From a virus: a DNA stretch of 48,000 nucleotides. Positions 37,310 to 44,569 of the stretch are shown in pieces. Each line of letters opens with the position of its first letter. Position 1 is the stretch's first letter. The position numbers and the translations under genes are program-made. Under the pieces are notes generated by a model, which saw only the letters and a program-made list of their open reading frames with translations, had not been told where the DNA came from and ran no database searches. The stretch spans positions 1-48,000 of the IMG/VR virus record IMGVR_UViG_3300035703_000139. One strand, 5' to 3'.

Positions 37310-38173
37310 TTACTCAGCGTCAACACCGTCGGCATAGCCATGATAGTAGTCGGCTGTCATATCATTCTTAGACGGGTGCCCACGCACCGCATCATCGTAG
37401 CCCATTTCGTAGTCGGAGTACTCTGGATCGTCGCTGCTCGTATCCACAAAGACTTGGCCGGTCAGCGTATCGGCGGCACCCTCGATCTCATACATAACTT
37501 GATAGCGGCAGGTCCGCAACTTTTGGTTCTGATAGTCAGACGGCACGCTAACAACGTCGGCTGGATTGATCTTCACGGCAACCATCTTGTCACCAGCCGA
37601 CATGAAGTTCTTAGCATAGTTGTAGGCCGCAGCATGGAAGCCGTAACTGCAAGTCACATTGCGATCATCGTTGACGTTGCGGCGCGGCATCTCAAGGATT
37701 GCGCCAGGGTTGTTATCAAACTTGCCGCTGTGCTTGTCCTTGAAGTCAGAACGCACGGCCTTGTATGCAAGGAAGCAACCATCCTCAGTGATGGGAAGAT
37801 TGGCCGCTTCCAGAAACAGATACAGTTCGTTGCGGCTAGTCATCGATGGGTTGTCCATCAGGTTCTCAAGGAACTTGCAGTAATGTTGGAACGGCAGACC
37901 GCCCCGCATGAAGTCAAGCATACGCTGCGTCAGGCAGTTATGCAGCGGCTCCCCGTCAAAGAGAACGCCGGCATCGGTAATCTGCACGCGGCCTGCCGCC
38001 ACCTTGGTAACAAAGGCAGGGACATCCGCAAGTTCGACAGCCCTATCGAAGTCGTTGTCAGCGATAGCCTGCTGCACATCCTTGAAGTTGATGTGGCTGT
38101 CGTCAATGGTGATGGCCGCGCGGGCCGGCGGAAACAGAGTGATGCTGCTGGACTTTGCGATGAACGGAATCAT
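37310..38173 (-). CDS. rIIB: RIIB-like protein
   Basis: A 287-aa protein resembling T4 rIIB: ITIDDSHINFKDVQQAIADN at about 21-40, PFQHYCKFLENLMDNPS and NELYLFLEAANLPITEDGCF in the middle, then KAVRSDFKDKHSGKFDNNPG and CSYGFHAAAYNYAKNF. The C-terminus is acidic (DTSSDDPEYSDYEMGYDDA). In T4, rIIA and rIIB act together at the membrane, protect against RexAB exclusion and other abortive systems, and affect lysis timing. Adjacent to rIIA with a 25-base gap and good ribosome site AGGAG. Confidence 0.85.
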   Translation of the reverse strand: MIPFIAKSSSITLFPPARAAITIDDSHINFKDVQQAIADNDFDRAVELADVPAFVTKVAAGRVQITDAGVLFDGEPLHNCLTQRMLDFMRGGLPFQHYCKFLENLMDNPSMTSRNELYLFLEAANLPITEDGCFLAYKAVRSDFKDKHSGKFDNNPGAILEMPRRNVNDDRNVTCSYGFHAAAYNYAKNFMSAGDKMVAVKINPADVVSVPSDYQNQKLRTCRYQVMYEIEGAADTLTGQVFVDTSSDDPEYSDYEMGYDDAVRGHPSKNDMTADYYHGYADGVDAE

Positions 38174-38184
38174 TTGGCTTCTCC

Positions 38185-38198
38185 TGTGTGTGTGTGTG
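38185..38198. repeat. (TG)7 dinucleotide repeat at the rIIA-rIIB junction
   Basis: Seven TG units (CA on the coding strand) lie between the rIIA stop and the AGGAG ribosome site of rIIB. Dinucleotide runs can change length by slippage; here that would move the distance from rIIA stop to rIIB ribosome site without breaking a frame. Confidence 0.8.
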
Positions 38199-40331
38199 TT
38201 AGCGGTTCAGGTAGTCGGCAATGTCGCTCAGACTAAGGTCGTTGATATTGAACGTATGCTTTAGAAGCGGGTGCTTGAGATTATAGTCGGCCCACTCCTG
38301 ATACAAGCCTTTGGCTTCGGCTTCGGCCTTACGCGCAACCTTTTGCTGCTCCTCGCTGTAATGCTCGCAGTGGCCGTGAGGATACGCCTTGCTGTAAGTC
38401 TTTGCAACCCACTTTTTAGCGAGCCTTTCCACAATATTAGAGAGGGCTTTGTCTTTAACATAACCCTGCAAAACCTCAAGTCTTTGGGAGGTATGCTTAG
38501 ACCAACTATCACCAAGCATAGTCCGCAGAGTAGCCTCATAGTGATCGTTGTATATCAAGGTAAGCGGGATCTGCTCAATGAGTTTGCCACTCAGTTTGAT
38601 CCAGCCATACTTAGCAAAGGCTTCTTGCATAGACTTGCTGACAAACTTCTTACCCGTGAAGCCAACAATGGCTTGCGTAGAATCAACAACTCCCAACTTA
38701 ATGTAGCGGGACAACTTGCCGCTATGAAAAGAATCTGCCGGCTCACCTTCAAAGAAGTTGATGCAGTATCCGCCAGTTGTCAGATCAATGTCGGCGATAG
38801 TGCGGGACCATTCGTTCTTTGTCGGGTTGTAGATGTAACCCTTTGTAACAGCCCCGCGCTTCGTGTTGCTGGCAATCTTGGGCGGATCGGCCAGATCAGA
38901 AATCTTTTGAAGCGGTGGCAAACCCTTCTTCAAAAAGAATGCGGCTGCTTCATCAAACGGAATGCCGGACAGAATGTAAAGAGAACAACTACAGTTGCGC
39001 TCATTACCATACGTGTCCTTCCAGGTTGGCTTGATGCTTTCAATTGCATACTGCGCCTTCCTATATGACTTAGCCGTAACGTTGTCATCCCAGAACCAAC
39101 GCTCATAATAGCCCAGCGTGGATGCATGGTTGGACCATTCCCGCCCTTCCGTCAAGGTCACATCCCAAGTCTTACGATGAGCAGCCTTCTTGCGCCACGA
39201 AATCGTTGCCTCTGCGCTGAAATCTTTACGCAAGTCGAAGTCAACACGCCGCGTAACTGGCAACCCATTCCAATACAAAGTTTTTGACGCGCCTGACACT
39301 TGCTTGATGACACCAGAAATTGAGGCATTGCTTCTAGGCTGGGTGTCACCATAAACCAGTTGGCGGGCATCCCAAAGTGTCGGCGCCGACGCAACAACCT
39401 TTTCAGCCTCAGTCACAACCTGCTGCACAACGTTTGCCAGCCGGGTAGTAATAGCGGCACAAGTCTCCGGGTCATAGGACAAAGCCTCGCGCGATGGGCT
39501 GATATTAAGTTCACCAACCCCGAACACAAGGACCAGACCAAGGCTGGCAAATGCCTGAATAAGTTTGGCATCAAGCCCGACAATAGCCGTGAAGTTGAGG
39601 CTATAGGGCACACCACCCATCAGGACTACCGGATAAGTCGTATAGCCGCTGATAGCCCAAGACGGATAGCCGTCTATCATAATGGTGGACTTGGCCAGCA
39701 GATACTTCTCTGCTAGCGCATAGTCAACGGACTTGATGCCTGCCGGCTGGACTGGCCACCACTTGAAAAGATTGGCGGCCTCAATGTCCCACTGCGACAG
39801 CGTCTTTGTATTGACAGCCACGCGGACTTCAACACCATCGGGCTGATCGCTAGGACCAGTCGCAATGTGATTGATATTCGGCACACTGTTCTTCTTGTAG
39901 CACACATATGAACGCTCGATGCCACGCTGCCAAACAGTAACAGTGAACTGGTCGGCCACGGCAAAAGGACTTTTAGAACCAAGCCCAAAGCCACCAATCA
40001 GATCGTTGCTGGCATCCTTTGTGGACCGAAAGTAAGTCGTATAAAGGGCCAGCACATCCTCATGGCTCATGCCTGGACCGTAGTCCCGCACTGCAAAGTA
40101 AGGCGCCAACAAAGTTGGCATCGTAATTTTGATGTCACTGATGGGCTTGCCCACCATCTTGTGAGCATCGACCGCATTGCAAGTAATCTCGCGGATTACA
40201 GCAAGCACCTTGTTCTGATACAGATTGCTGCTCAGAATCTCAAAAGCCTTGGGTGACGCCGCAATGCTGAACGCATTACCAGCACCGAGGCCGCCGCTCT
40301 GTATGGTCTCGTTGATCTGCGTCATAAGCAT
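38199..40331 (-). CDS. rIIA: RIIA-like protein with GHKL ATPase domain
   Basis: A 710-aa protein. GHKL/HATPase motifs: REITCNAVDAH at 47-57 (N box), VRDYGPGMS at 81-89 (G1) and GGFGLGSKSPF at 113-123 (G2), as in T4 rIIA. The long C-terminal part has no known domain. RIIA-RIIB form a membrane-associated complex that counters host exclusion systems. Length is close to T4 RIIA (725 aa). GGGGAG precedes ATG 40331 at eight bases. Confidence 0.85.
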   Translation of the reverse strand: MLMTQINETIQSGGLGAGNAFSIAASPKAFEILSSNLYQNKVLAVIREITCNAVDAHKMVGKPISDIKITMPTLLAPYFAVRDYGPGMSHEDVLALYTTYFRSTKDASNDLIGGFGLGSKSPFAVADQFTVTVWQRGIERSYVCYKKNSVPNINHIATGPSDQPDGVEVRVAVNTKTLSQWDIEAANLFKWWPVQPAGIKSVDYALAEKYLLAKSTIMIDGYPSWAISGYTTYPVVLMGGVPYSLNFTAIVGLDAKLIQAFASLGLVLVFGVGELNISPSREALSYDPETCAAITTRLANVVQQVVTEAEKVVASAPTLWDARQLVYGDTQPRSNASISGVIKQVSGASKTLYWNGLPVTRRVDFDLRKDFSAEATISWRKKAAHRKTWDVTLTEGREWSNHASTLGYYERWFWDDNVTAKSYRKAQYAIESIKPTWKDTYGNERNCSCSLYILSGIPFDEAAAFFLKKGLPPLQKISDLADPPKIASNTKRGAVTKGYIYNPTKNEWSRTIADIDLTTGGYCINFFEGEPADSFHSGKLSRYIKLGVVDSTQAIVGFTGKKFVSKSMQEAFAKYGWIKLSGKLIEQIPLTLIYNDHYEATLRTMLGDSWSKHTSQRLEVLQGYVKDKALSNIVERLAKKWVAKTYSKAYPHGHCEHYSEEQQKVARKAEAEAKGLYQEWADYNLKHPLLKHTFNINDLSLSDIADYLNR

Positions 40332-40332
40332 G

Positions 40333-40581
40333 TTACTTGCTCCCCTTGCGAGCAGTCACAACCTTATGCACCCAATCATGGGCGCTGCGGAAATTGTCGG
40401 CCACATGCACAAGCACCCAGCCTTTAGCGCGCCAGCCTTGCGTCTGTTGCAGCCACTTACGATTTGCTTCCGGGTCCGCATCCAAATACTCATCGGGATA
40501 CCAGCAATAATCCCACACGGCATAGGAGCCGTCAATACGCTTGCTGATATCGTAGCCGTGAAAGTTAATGGACTTAGACAT
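40333..40581 (-). CDS. Small protein, unknown
   Basis: An 82-aa protein from ATG 40581 (GGAGA upstream). Trp/Tyr-rich: NFHGYDISKRIDGSYAVWDY, WLQQTQGWRAKGWVLVHVAD, then a basic tail, WVHKVVTARKGSK. The alternating strands and helix suggest a compact domain. Unrecognised. Its end provides the rIIA ribosome site. Confidence 0.6.
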   Translation of the reverse strand: MSKSINFHGYDISKRIDGSYAVWDYCWYPDEYLDADPEANRKWLQQTQGWRAKGWVLVHVADNFRSAHDWVHKVVTARKGSK

Positions 40582-41287
40582 CGTGGTTGTCTCCAAGAAA
40601 CACACTGGTAGGATCATTGCGGAGGCGACCCTTCGCCTTCAACGCAACAATGCAGGGACCATCCCCAAGGAAACGCAGATCATCCGCATCTCCATCAACA
40701 ACTTTATGACCAAGCCACACGGCAGGCGGCTTATTAAGAAACGGCACGGCCACAGACATGCCATTATCCAAAGCCTGCTCGCAGTCTCCAAAGTTATAGC
40801 CGCTGAACGAGAACGTCAGATGATAGTTGGCAGGAATGTTCTTGCGATTACACAACTTTGTGTAATCATAGAACTGAATATCGGGCCACTTGTCAATGAC
40901 GCCCAGCAGTTCCCACCTAATATCTGACGTGCCATTTAGCCGGATGACAGGAATATATCCGGCAGCAATAGCAGCAGCCACAAAAATTCTTATGTCCTCA
41001 AGCAGCAGCGCAATAAATTCTTCACGCTGCTCATAGAACATAAGCGTCCGCTTGATGCGCGCCTGCTGCACCTTAGACGTGGCGCCGCGCCCAGCAAAAA
41101 ACAAGCAGCCTTCGGCACACTCTTGCGTATGCCCAGCGCAAGTATTGTAGAGGCCGGAAGTCCAGGCCGGCGCCAAATGCAGGATGGCCGTCATGTAACC
41201 TTTGGTCATACCCTTCTGAACTTTTGGGTTACATATAGTCAGGAGCCGCAGTCTGTGTGCGCCTCTAAGACCGACCGAACCAACCAT
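40574..41287 (-). CDS. DUF7227-like Cys-containing phage protein
   Basis: A 237-aa protein. The family core begins LLTICNPKVQKGMTKGYMTA then ILHLAPAW, a three-Cys segment NTCAGHTQECAEGCLFFAGR, and IPVIRLNGTSDIRWE with a C-terminal beta-rich part. Such proteins are common in phages; the biochemical role is unknown. The Cys cluster may bind metal or an iron-sulfur centre. No ATG lies just ahead of the core. ATG 41287 with AGGGG upstream is used here and overlaps the next gene by 49 bases; a CTG near 41242 is possible. Confidence 0.65.
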   Translation of the reverse strand: MVGSVGLRGAHRLRLLTICNPKVQKGMTKGYMTAILHLAPAWTSGLYNTCAGHTQECAEGCLFFAGRGATSKVQQARIKRTLMFYEQREEFIALLLEDIRIFVAAAIAAGYIPVIRLNGTSDIRWELLGVIDKWPDIQFYDYTKLCNRKNIPANYHLTFSFSGYNFGDCEQALDNGMSVAVPFLNKPPAVWLGHKVVDGDADDLRFLGDGPCIVALKAKGRLRNDPTSVFLGDNHDV

Positions 41288-41526
41288 TCTAGGTGACCCC
41301 TGTAATCTTCGAAATACTGGTTCTGCCACTCGATCATATCACTTCTACATGGCTGGTCTCCATTGATAGTTGTGTCCTCCGTAAAGACTACGGACACGAT
41401 TGTCGGATACATCACATCGCACACATGTATCGGAAACCATTCAGTCACGACGCTGCCTTCAACGTCGTAATCTATGCCATCGTATCCGAATACACGCATG
41501 GATACCGGGAAAGTATCCCTATACAT
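41239..41526 (-). CDS. Small protein, unknown
   Basis: A 95-aa protein from ATG 41526 (eight-base overlap with the preceding stop); ATG 41499 is possible. Acidic beta strands (GYDGIDYDVEGSVVTEWFPI; TIVSVVFTEDTTI) lead to a helical end, YRGHLEWLVRSVLE. No recognised motif. Confidence 0.55.
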   Translation of the reverse strand: MYRDTFPVSMRVFGYDGIDYDVEGSVVTEWFPIHVCDVMYPTIVSVVFTEDTTINGDQPCRSDMIEWQNQYFEDYRGHLEWLVRSVLEAHTDCGS

Positions 41527-41773
41527 TTGGCGTGTCCAGCAGCCCTGACTTGTCAAGTTCTGCCACAAGTTGCATCAACTCATGGTGCAAACGCTCCACC
41601 TCCTGCAACATTTCTGGCTTCCATTCCTCCGGACACTTGTTAAAAGTATCCGCAATCTGCTCTGCCATGGCCAAACATTCCTCCGCCAACTTGATAATCC
41701 ATGCAACAACTTGCTGTTGCGCGTCGTCATCTTCGCTGCCCCACAAAGGCACATCCAGATATGGCTCAGGCAT
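41519..41773 (-). CDS. Small acidic helical protein, unknown
   Basis: An 84-aa protein from ATG 41773 (GGAG seven bases ahead). Mostly two helices: QQVVAWIIKLAEECLAMAEQ and EMLQEVERLHHELMQLVAEL, a likely antiparallel coiled coil. Overlaps both neighbours by eight bases. No recognised function. Confidence 0.6.
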   Translation of the reverse strand: MPEPYLDVPLWGSEDDDAQQQVVAWIIKLAEECLAMAEQIADTFNKCPEEWKPEMLQEVERLHHELMQLVAELDKSGLLDTPNV

Positions 41774-42185
41774 CTGTGTTCTCCTGTGTTGGCCACCAAT
41801 ACGGCGCGGCCGGATCATCTGTCCATTTAAATTGGACGTAGTAATCCGGCATCTTGCGTAGCAGATTGCTGCGATGTGAAGAATGCAATCTGTTGTCTCC
41901 AAGCCACCAAGGATATCCTTTGGCGCGGCGCGGCGGGACTGGCAAGACTATCGTATTCTTGTAGCCCCGCTGCGTCCACTCATTGATGCAGGCTGTGACG
42001 TAGGCATACAACTCACGCTCATGCCCACGCCACATTTTGGTAGCCGGATGATTGCTCCAACCATCCGAAATACCAAGCAGGGTCCGCAAAATCTGATAGC
42101 CTTCGACCCTCTGTTTACCGAGGCGCAGGCGGTCAAGAACCTGCGCGCTCTTTTTGTAATCTGCGTGTGGCAGAAACGTTTGCAC
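41766..42185 (-). CDS. MSMEG_6728-like / pyrimidine-dimer glycosylase-family protein
   Basis: A 139-aa protein with the recognisable start MQTFLPHADYKKSAQVLDRL then RLGKQRVEGYQILRTLLG, followed by NHPATKMWRGHERELYAYVT, NEWTQRGYK, and NRLHSSHRSNLLRK. This family is usually named MSMEG_6728 and is distantly related to the T4 endonuclease V type. A DNA repair role (UV lesions) is therefore possible but not proven; the catalytic N-terminus of true T4 DenV (Thr2) is not matched. Confidence 0.7.
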   Translation of the reverse strand: MQTFLPHADYKKSAQVLDRLRLGKQRVEGYQILRTLLGISDGWSNHPATKMWRGHERELYAYVTACINEWTQRGYKNTIVLPVPPRRAKGYPWWLGDNRLHSSHRSNLLRKMPDYYVQFKWTDDPAAPYWWPTQENTDA

Positions 42186-42376
42186 TAGACACGCATCTCC
42201 TGCACGAGATCGTACTGCGACATAACCGCCTTGCCCTTCATCTGCTGATTGAAAATGAACTTATCAGCGATCTTGCGAACCTCATTGACCTTGAGGCTCG
42301 GCCCATAGATACGCTCCCGTTCGATGGTGTTGCCAAAACGGGTTGTCTCAAAATATGTCACTACCCAGCACTTCAT
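42185..42376 (-). CDS. Small basic protein, unknown
   Basis: A 63-aa protein from ATG 42376, with GGAGG eight bases ahead. MKCWVVTYFETTRFGNTIER, ERIYGPSLKVNEVRKIADKF, then a short basic end. A beta-alpha small domain with no known family. Its ATG overlaps no neighbour but its stop shares a base with the next start. Confidence 0.6.
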   Translation of the reverse strand: MKCWVVTYFETTRFGNTIERERIYGPSLKVNEVRKIADKFIFNQQMKGKAVMSQYDLVQEMRV

Positions 42377-42381
42377 GGCAC

Positions 42382-42615
42382 TTACCTCCACCGCTCAATG
42401 AAAAAGCCTTCAGGACGCACATGCGTCTTGAACAACTTGGTGCCCCGATACGCCCTGTTGGTGGCGTAAATGCGCTGCCTGAAGTTAGCAACTTCATTGC
42501 GCTTGGGCACATCCGGCAGACAAACCACGCTGCCCACCTTCATACGCAGCAGAATGGGAGGAATATCCCATGAATACAACTTGCGCGAAGGGGTCTTGAT
42601 CTGTGCTTTCAGCAT
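42382..42615 (-). CDS. Small basic protein, unknown
   Basis: A 77-aa protein from ATG 42615 (GGAGG seven bases ahead). KTPSRKLYSWDIPPILLRMK, VGSVVCLPDVPKRNEVANFR, then a basic end with two aromatic pairs. It resembles early phage proteins in size and charge. A 34-nt hairpin lies 60 bases upstream of its start. Confidence 0.6.
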   Translation of the reverse strand: MLKAQIKTPSRKLYSWDIPPILLRMKVGSVVCLPDVPKRNEVANFRQRIYATNRAYRGTKLFKTHVRPEGFFIERWR

Positions 42616-42674
42616 AATAGCCTCCACGAAGGATTGCTGAAATGAAGATAGGGCCAATCCCTACCTTCGCGTCA

Positions 42675-42708
42675 GCAAGGGGCTGAGCAATAAAGCCCAA
42701 CCCCAAGC
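42675..42708 (-). promoter_or_regulatory. 34-nt conserved RNA hairpin, copy 1
   Basis: On the - strand GGGGTTGGGC pairs with GCTCAGCCCC (10 bp with two wobbles) around TTTATT, flanked by GCTT and TTGC. Same length, flanks and stem position as copy 2 at 43021-43054; base changes in the stem are compensated. It lies 60 bases upstream of the ATG at 42615. Confidence 0.7.
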
Positions 42709-42713
42709 AAAGA

Positions 42714-42965
42714 CTAAAAGTTCAGGCCGGTAGCATCCTGCGGGCCAGCATCTCGATACGGGCGGCACTGAAACGTAACCTGATCGGACCCGAGATAAGA
42801 CTGCAAAGCAAGCATGAAGCGCCGCATGTTTCCAAGATCATCGAAAATCATACCGTTTTCGACGGCTTCCTTGGCTTCATACAGGCCCCAACTGGTCAAC
42901 GAGCGCACCTGCCTGATTGCGTCGATGCGCCGGATTGCCACAATGATCAGCAGGATCTTGTCCAT
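42714..42965 (-). CDS. Ribosomal L7/L12 C-terminal-domain-like protein
   Basis: An 83-aa protein from ATG 42965 with AGGAG upstream. KILLIIVAIRRIDAIRQVRS then LTSWGLYEAKEAVENGMIF resembles the L7/L12 C-terminal domain (consensus K..VIK.VR..T.LGLKEAK.LVE). The first strand, alpha1 and alpha2 match in order; the remainder (NMRRFMLALQSYLG) is a further helix. It could bind translation factors as L7/L12 does, or merely share the fold with ClpS-like adaptors. First gene of the leftward operon. Confidence 0.6.
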   Translation of the reverse strand: MDKILLIIVAIRRIDAIRQVRSLTSWGLYEAKEAVENGMIFDDLGNMRRFMLALQSYLGSDQVTFQCRPYRDAGPQDATGLNF

Positions 42966-43020
42966 ATGATTGCTCCTATTGCTAATAGACCGCTGGCAAC
43001 TATTACCAACGTTCATGGTA

Positions 43021-43054
43021 GCAAGGGACTAAGCATTTACGCGAAGTCCCAAGC
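43021..43054 (-). promoter_or_regulatory. 34-nt conserved RNA hairpin, copy 2
   Basis: On the - strand GGGACT pairs with AGTCCC, flanked by GCTT and TTGC, 56 bases before the ATG at 42965. Relative to copy 1 an A-T pair is replaced by G-C, so the stem is preserved. Downstream context CCCTTGCT is also shared. Confidence 0.7.
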
Positions 43055-43278
43055 AATCATTTGCCTTTGTTTTGATCTGTTATTGCGCAGATTATTGTCT
43101 GCGTAAAGATATCACTTACGGCAACTGGTAACTGCCAGTCGCACACGGCTGCTTTCCAACAAAGTTGGTAGCACACTCTTCCCAAAACTAAATTTTGGGG
43201 CTTGCACCGCGCTGATATCTACAGTTCGGCTTATGTGATTTTATAATCACTGGGTTCGTTGAACCGGCCGACCCCGCA

Positions 43279-43307
43279 ACCATGCCGCCCCAGCCCGGCG
43301 CCGTCAA
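43279..43307 (-). promoter_or_regulatory. Candidate leftward operon promoter
   Basis: On the - strand TTGACG (43307-43302), a 17-bp spacer and CATGGT (43284-43279). Same -35 and spacing as the stronger promoter at 33287-33315, but a weaker -10. It would give a leader of about 300 bases containing several hairpins. Confidence 0.45.
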
Positions 43308-43360
43308 CCGGCGAATTGTAACGAAGTGTAACTTCACGATTCGCTGCCGGAACGTCGGCC

Positions 43361-43387
43361 AAGCCGCTGAAATCGCTGGATTTCCGG
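43361..43387 (+). repeat. 27-nt dyad element, copy 1
   Basis: Begins AAGCCGCTGAAATCGCTGGA and ends TTTCCGG. GAAATC and GATTTC pair around GCTG, with outer CCG/CGG. Found again at 43609 and 44755 with 27-nt length. This copy has no + strand gene until 43724. Confidence 0.75.
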
Positions 43388-43442
43388 GGTCGGAACGTTC
43401 CGCCCCTGGTCGCCAAATACTTTGTGCGCCCGCAATTAACAC

Positions 43443-43471
43443 TTGATTTCCGCGCTACCCGATGCTACTAT
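43443..43471 (+). promoter_or_regulatory. Rightward sigma70-type promoter
   Basis: TTGATT (43443-43448), 17-bp spacer, TACTAT (43466-43471). It would start transcription near 43478, giving a leader of about 245 bases that includes dyad copy 2 and the ribosome-site hairpin before the gene at 43724. Confidence 0.6.
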
Positions 43472-43608
43472 TTGCTACCCTGCCACAAGTGCAGGCTTTT
43501 TATACATGCGTGGATTGCTAAATAACTCGCCCGGATTTCATATCCATAGTGCGGCAACTAACAATTTGCAAATACTTGTGTGCGTGTTTTTAAGGGCGGC
43601 GGGGCGGT

Positions 43609-43635
43609 AAGCCGCTGGAATCGCTCGATTTTCCG
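43609..43635 (+). repeat. 27-nt dyad element, copy 2
   Basis: Begins AAGCCGCTGGAATCGCTCGA and ends TTTTCCG. AATC pairs with GATT around GCTC. Lies 89 bases upstream of the ATG at 43724, behind a GC-rich run as in copy 3. Confidence 0.75.
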
Positions 43636-43702
43636 CCGAGGCTTGACACCCCGGTCGATCCCTGCCAGCGTGCCGCCGTGGCCGGGACATTCCGGTAGCA
43701 AA

Positions 43703-43720
43703 AGAATCCGAAAGGATTTT
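43703..43720 (+). promoter_or_regulatory. Hairpin enclosing the ribosome-binding site
   Basis: AATCC (43705-43709) and GGATT (43714-43718) pair around a GAAA tetraloop; A-T and G-T extend the stem to 7 bp. The AAAGGA ribosome site for ATG 43724 lies within loop and stem, so translation may need the hairpin to open. Confidence 0.6.
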
Positions 43721-43723
43721 ACT

Positions 43724-44149
43724 ATGAGCAATTCAGGCACCTCTTTCGGGCGTCATGCAAAGCGCGGCGACCCTCGTGTCATTGCGTCTTTTGAAGGCTG
43801 GCACCATGCTTTATGGGGCGCACCGCCGGCCCTATTTTGGGTCGATCATCCCAACCGAATACTGGCGGCAGCCTACCATAATGGCCGCTTGCTGGCCTTA
43901 GAGGCCAAGACACTAGGAATACAAGTTCCCGGCTGGAATTCCCCTAACGAAATTCCGCCGCGCATCAAAGCCTTGCGGACAGCCCTAGCAATTAGGGCAG
44001 TCGAAGAAGATAAGCCTACGGCAACAATGCTTTCGGGCTTTATGACAGAGCGGCGCCCGGCCCATCTTATTGAAGCCGACTTACGCAATGATTTAATTGC
44101 CAAGGGTCTCGGCGCACTAGCCCAAGAACCAAAGCACGAAGTCTACTAA
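43724..44149 (+). CDS. Protein of unknown function, control-region gene
   Basis: A 141-aa protein from ATG 43724; earlier starts lie in the leader. GTSFGRHAKRGDPRVIASFE, GWHHALWGAPPALFWVDHPN, a helix ILAAAYHNGRLLALEAKTLG, then two more helices with PPRIKALRTALAIRAVEEDK. Soluble, mildly basic, no recognised domain. Expressed behind a promoter, a 27-nt dyad and a ribosome-site hairpin, so it is probably a regulated early gene. Confidence 0.65.
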   Translation: MSNSGTSFGRHAKRGDPRVIASFEGWHHALWGAPPALFWVDHPNRILAAAYHNGRLLALEAKTLGIQVPGWNSPNEIPPRIKALRTALAIRAVEEDKPTATMLSGFMTERRPAHLIEADLRNDLIAKGLGALAQEPKHEVY

Positions 44150-44171
44150 AAAACTACTGCCGCCTGCTAGT

Positions 44172-44189
44172 GGGGGAGTAACATCCCCC
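44172..44189 (+). terminator. Terminator-like hairpin without T-run
   Basis: GGGGGA (44172-44177) and TCCCCC (44184-44189) pair around GTAACA, 23 bases past the stop of the preceding gene. Only GCGCG follows, so termination would be weak or need Rho. Confidence 0.5.
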
Positions 44190-44200
44190 GCGCGAGCATT

Positions 44201-44354
44201 CTCACCTTGCTCACCAACCCTCACCAAAAGCCTAGCAAAATCAACGCTTTGCAAAAGGTGACTTTGGTGAGCGTCCTCCTTCCTTATAAGGAAAGAAGGC
44301 GTATAGTATATAGAAGTTACGGCGAACGCGCTCACCTCACTCACCACGCTCACC
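44201..44354. repeat. CTCACC iteron array 1 with AT-rich core
   Basis: CTCACC at 44201, 44210 and 44220; inverted GGTGA(C/G) at 44257 and 44266; then CTCACC at 44331, 44340 and 44349. Spacing is nine bases with one ten. Between the inverted pair and right cluster is an AT-rich core with the palindrome CCTTATAAGG (44282-44291) and GTATAGTATATAG. The same layout recurs at 46826-46975. Such iterons around an AT-rich core suggest a replication origin or a multi-site operator. Confidence 0.75.
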
Positions 44355-44569
44355 CAAATATTTTTGCAACGTAATTGCCTGATCTGAATGGATTTGCGGC
44401 AGCGTGAAGGTTTTTAGCGCGCGGCGCCACGGGATGCAAGAATTTTTGGGCGCGGAATTTCTGTCCACAGTCGTAACAGGCAGGCGCGCCCGCGTTCTGT
44501 CGCGCACCTCATGTGCCCGCGTTTTATTTATTTGGCGTGTGCGCGCGTTCTTTTTAGCGCGGCCGGGTA

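Larger units (their letters stand above)
42966..43723. other. 758-base divergent control region
   Basis: No convincing protein-coding frame. It holds the 34-nt hairpin copy 2, a CGCAGA/TCTGCG dyad (43086-43103), a CCCAAAA/TTTTGGG hairpin (43181-43199), dyads GTGATT/AATCAC (43235-43250), GGTTC/GAACC (43253-43265) and GAAGT/ACTTC, a leftward promoter, two copies of a 27-nt dyad, a perfect 12-bp palindrome CGGAACGTTCCG (43391-43402) and a rightward promoter. It separates leftward operon and rightward genes, so it is the main switch region of the window. Confidence 0.65.

Noticed and set aside
43643-43671. TTGACA as the -35 of a promoter for 43724
   Set aside because: No usable -10 lies 15-19 bases downstream; the TTGATT-17-TACTAT site at 43443 is much better.
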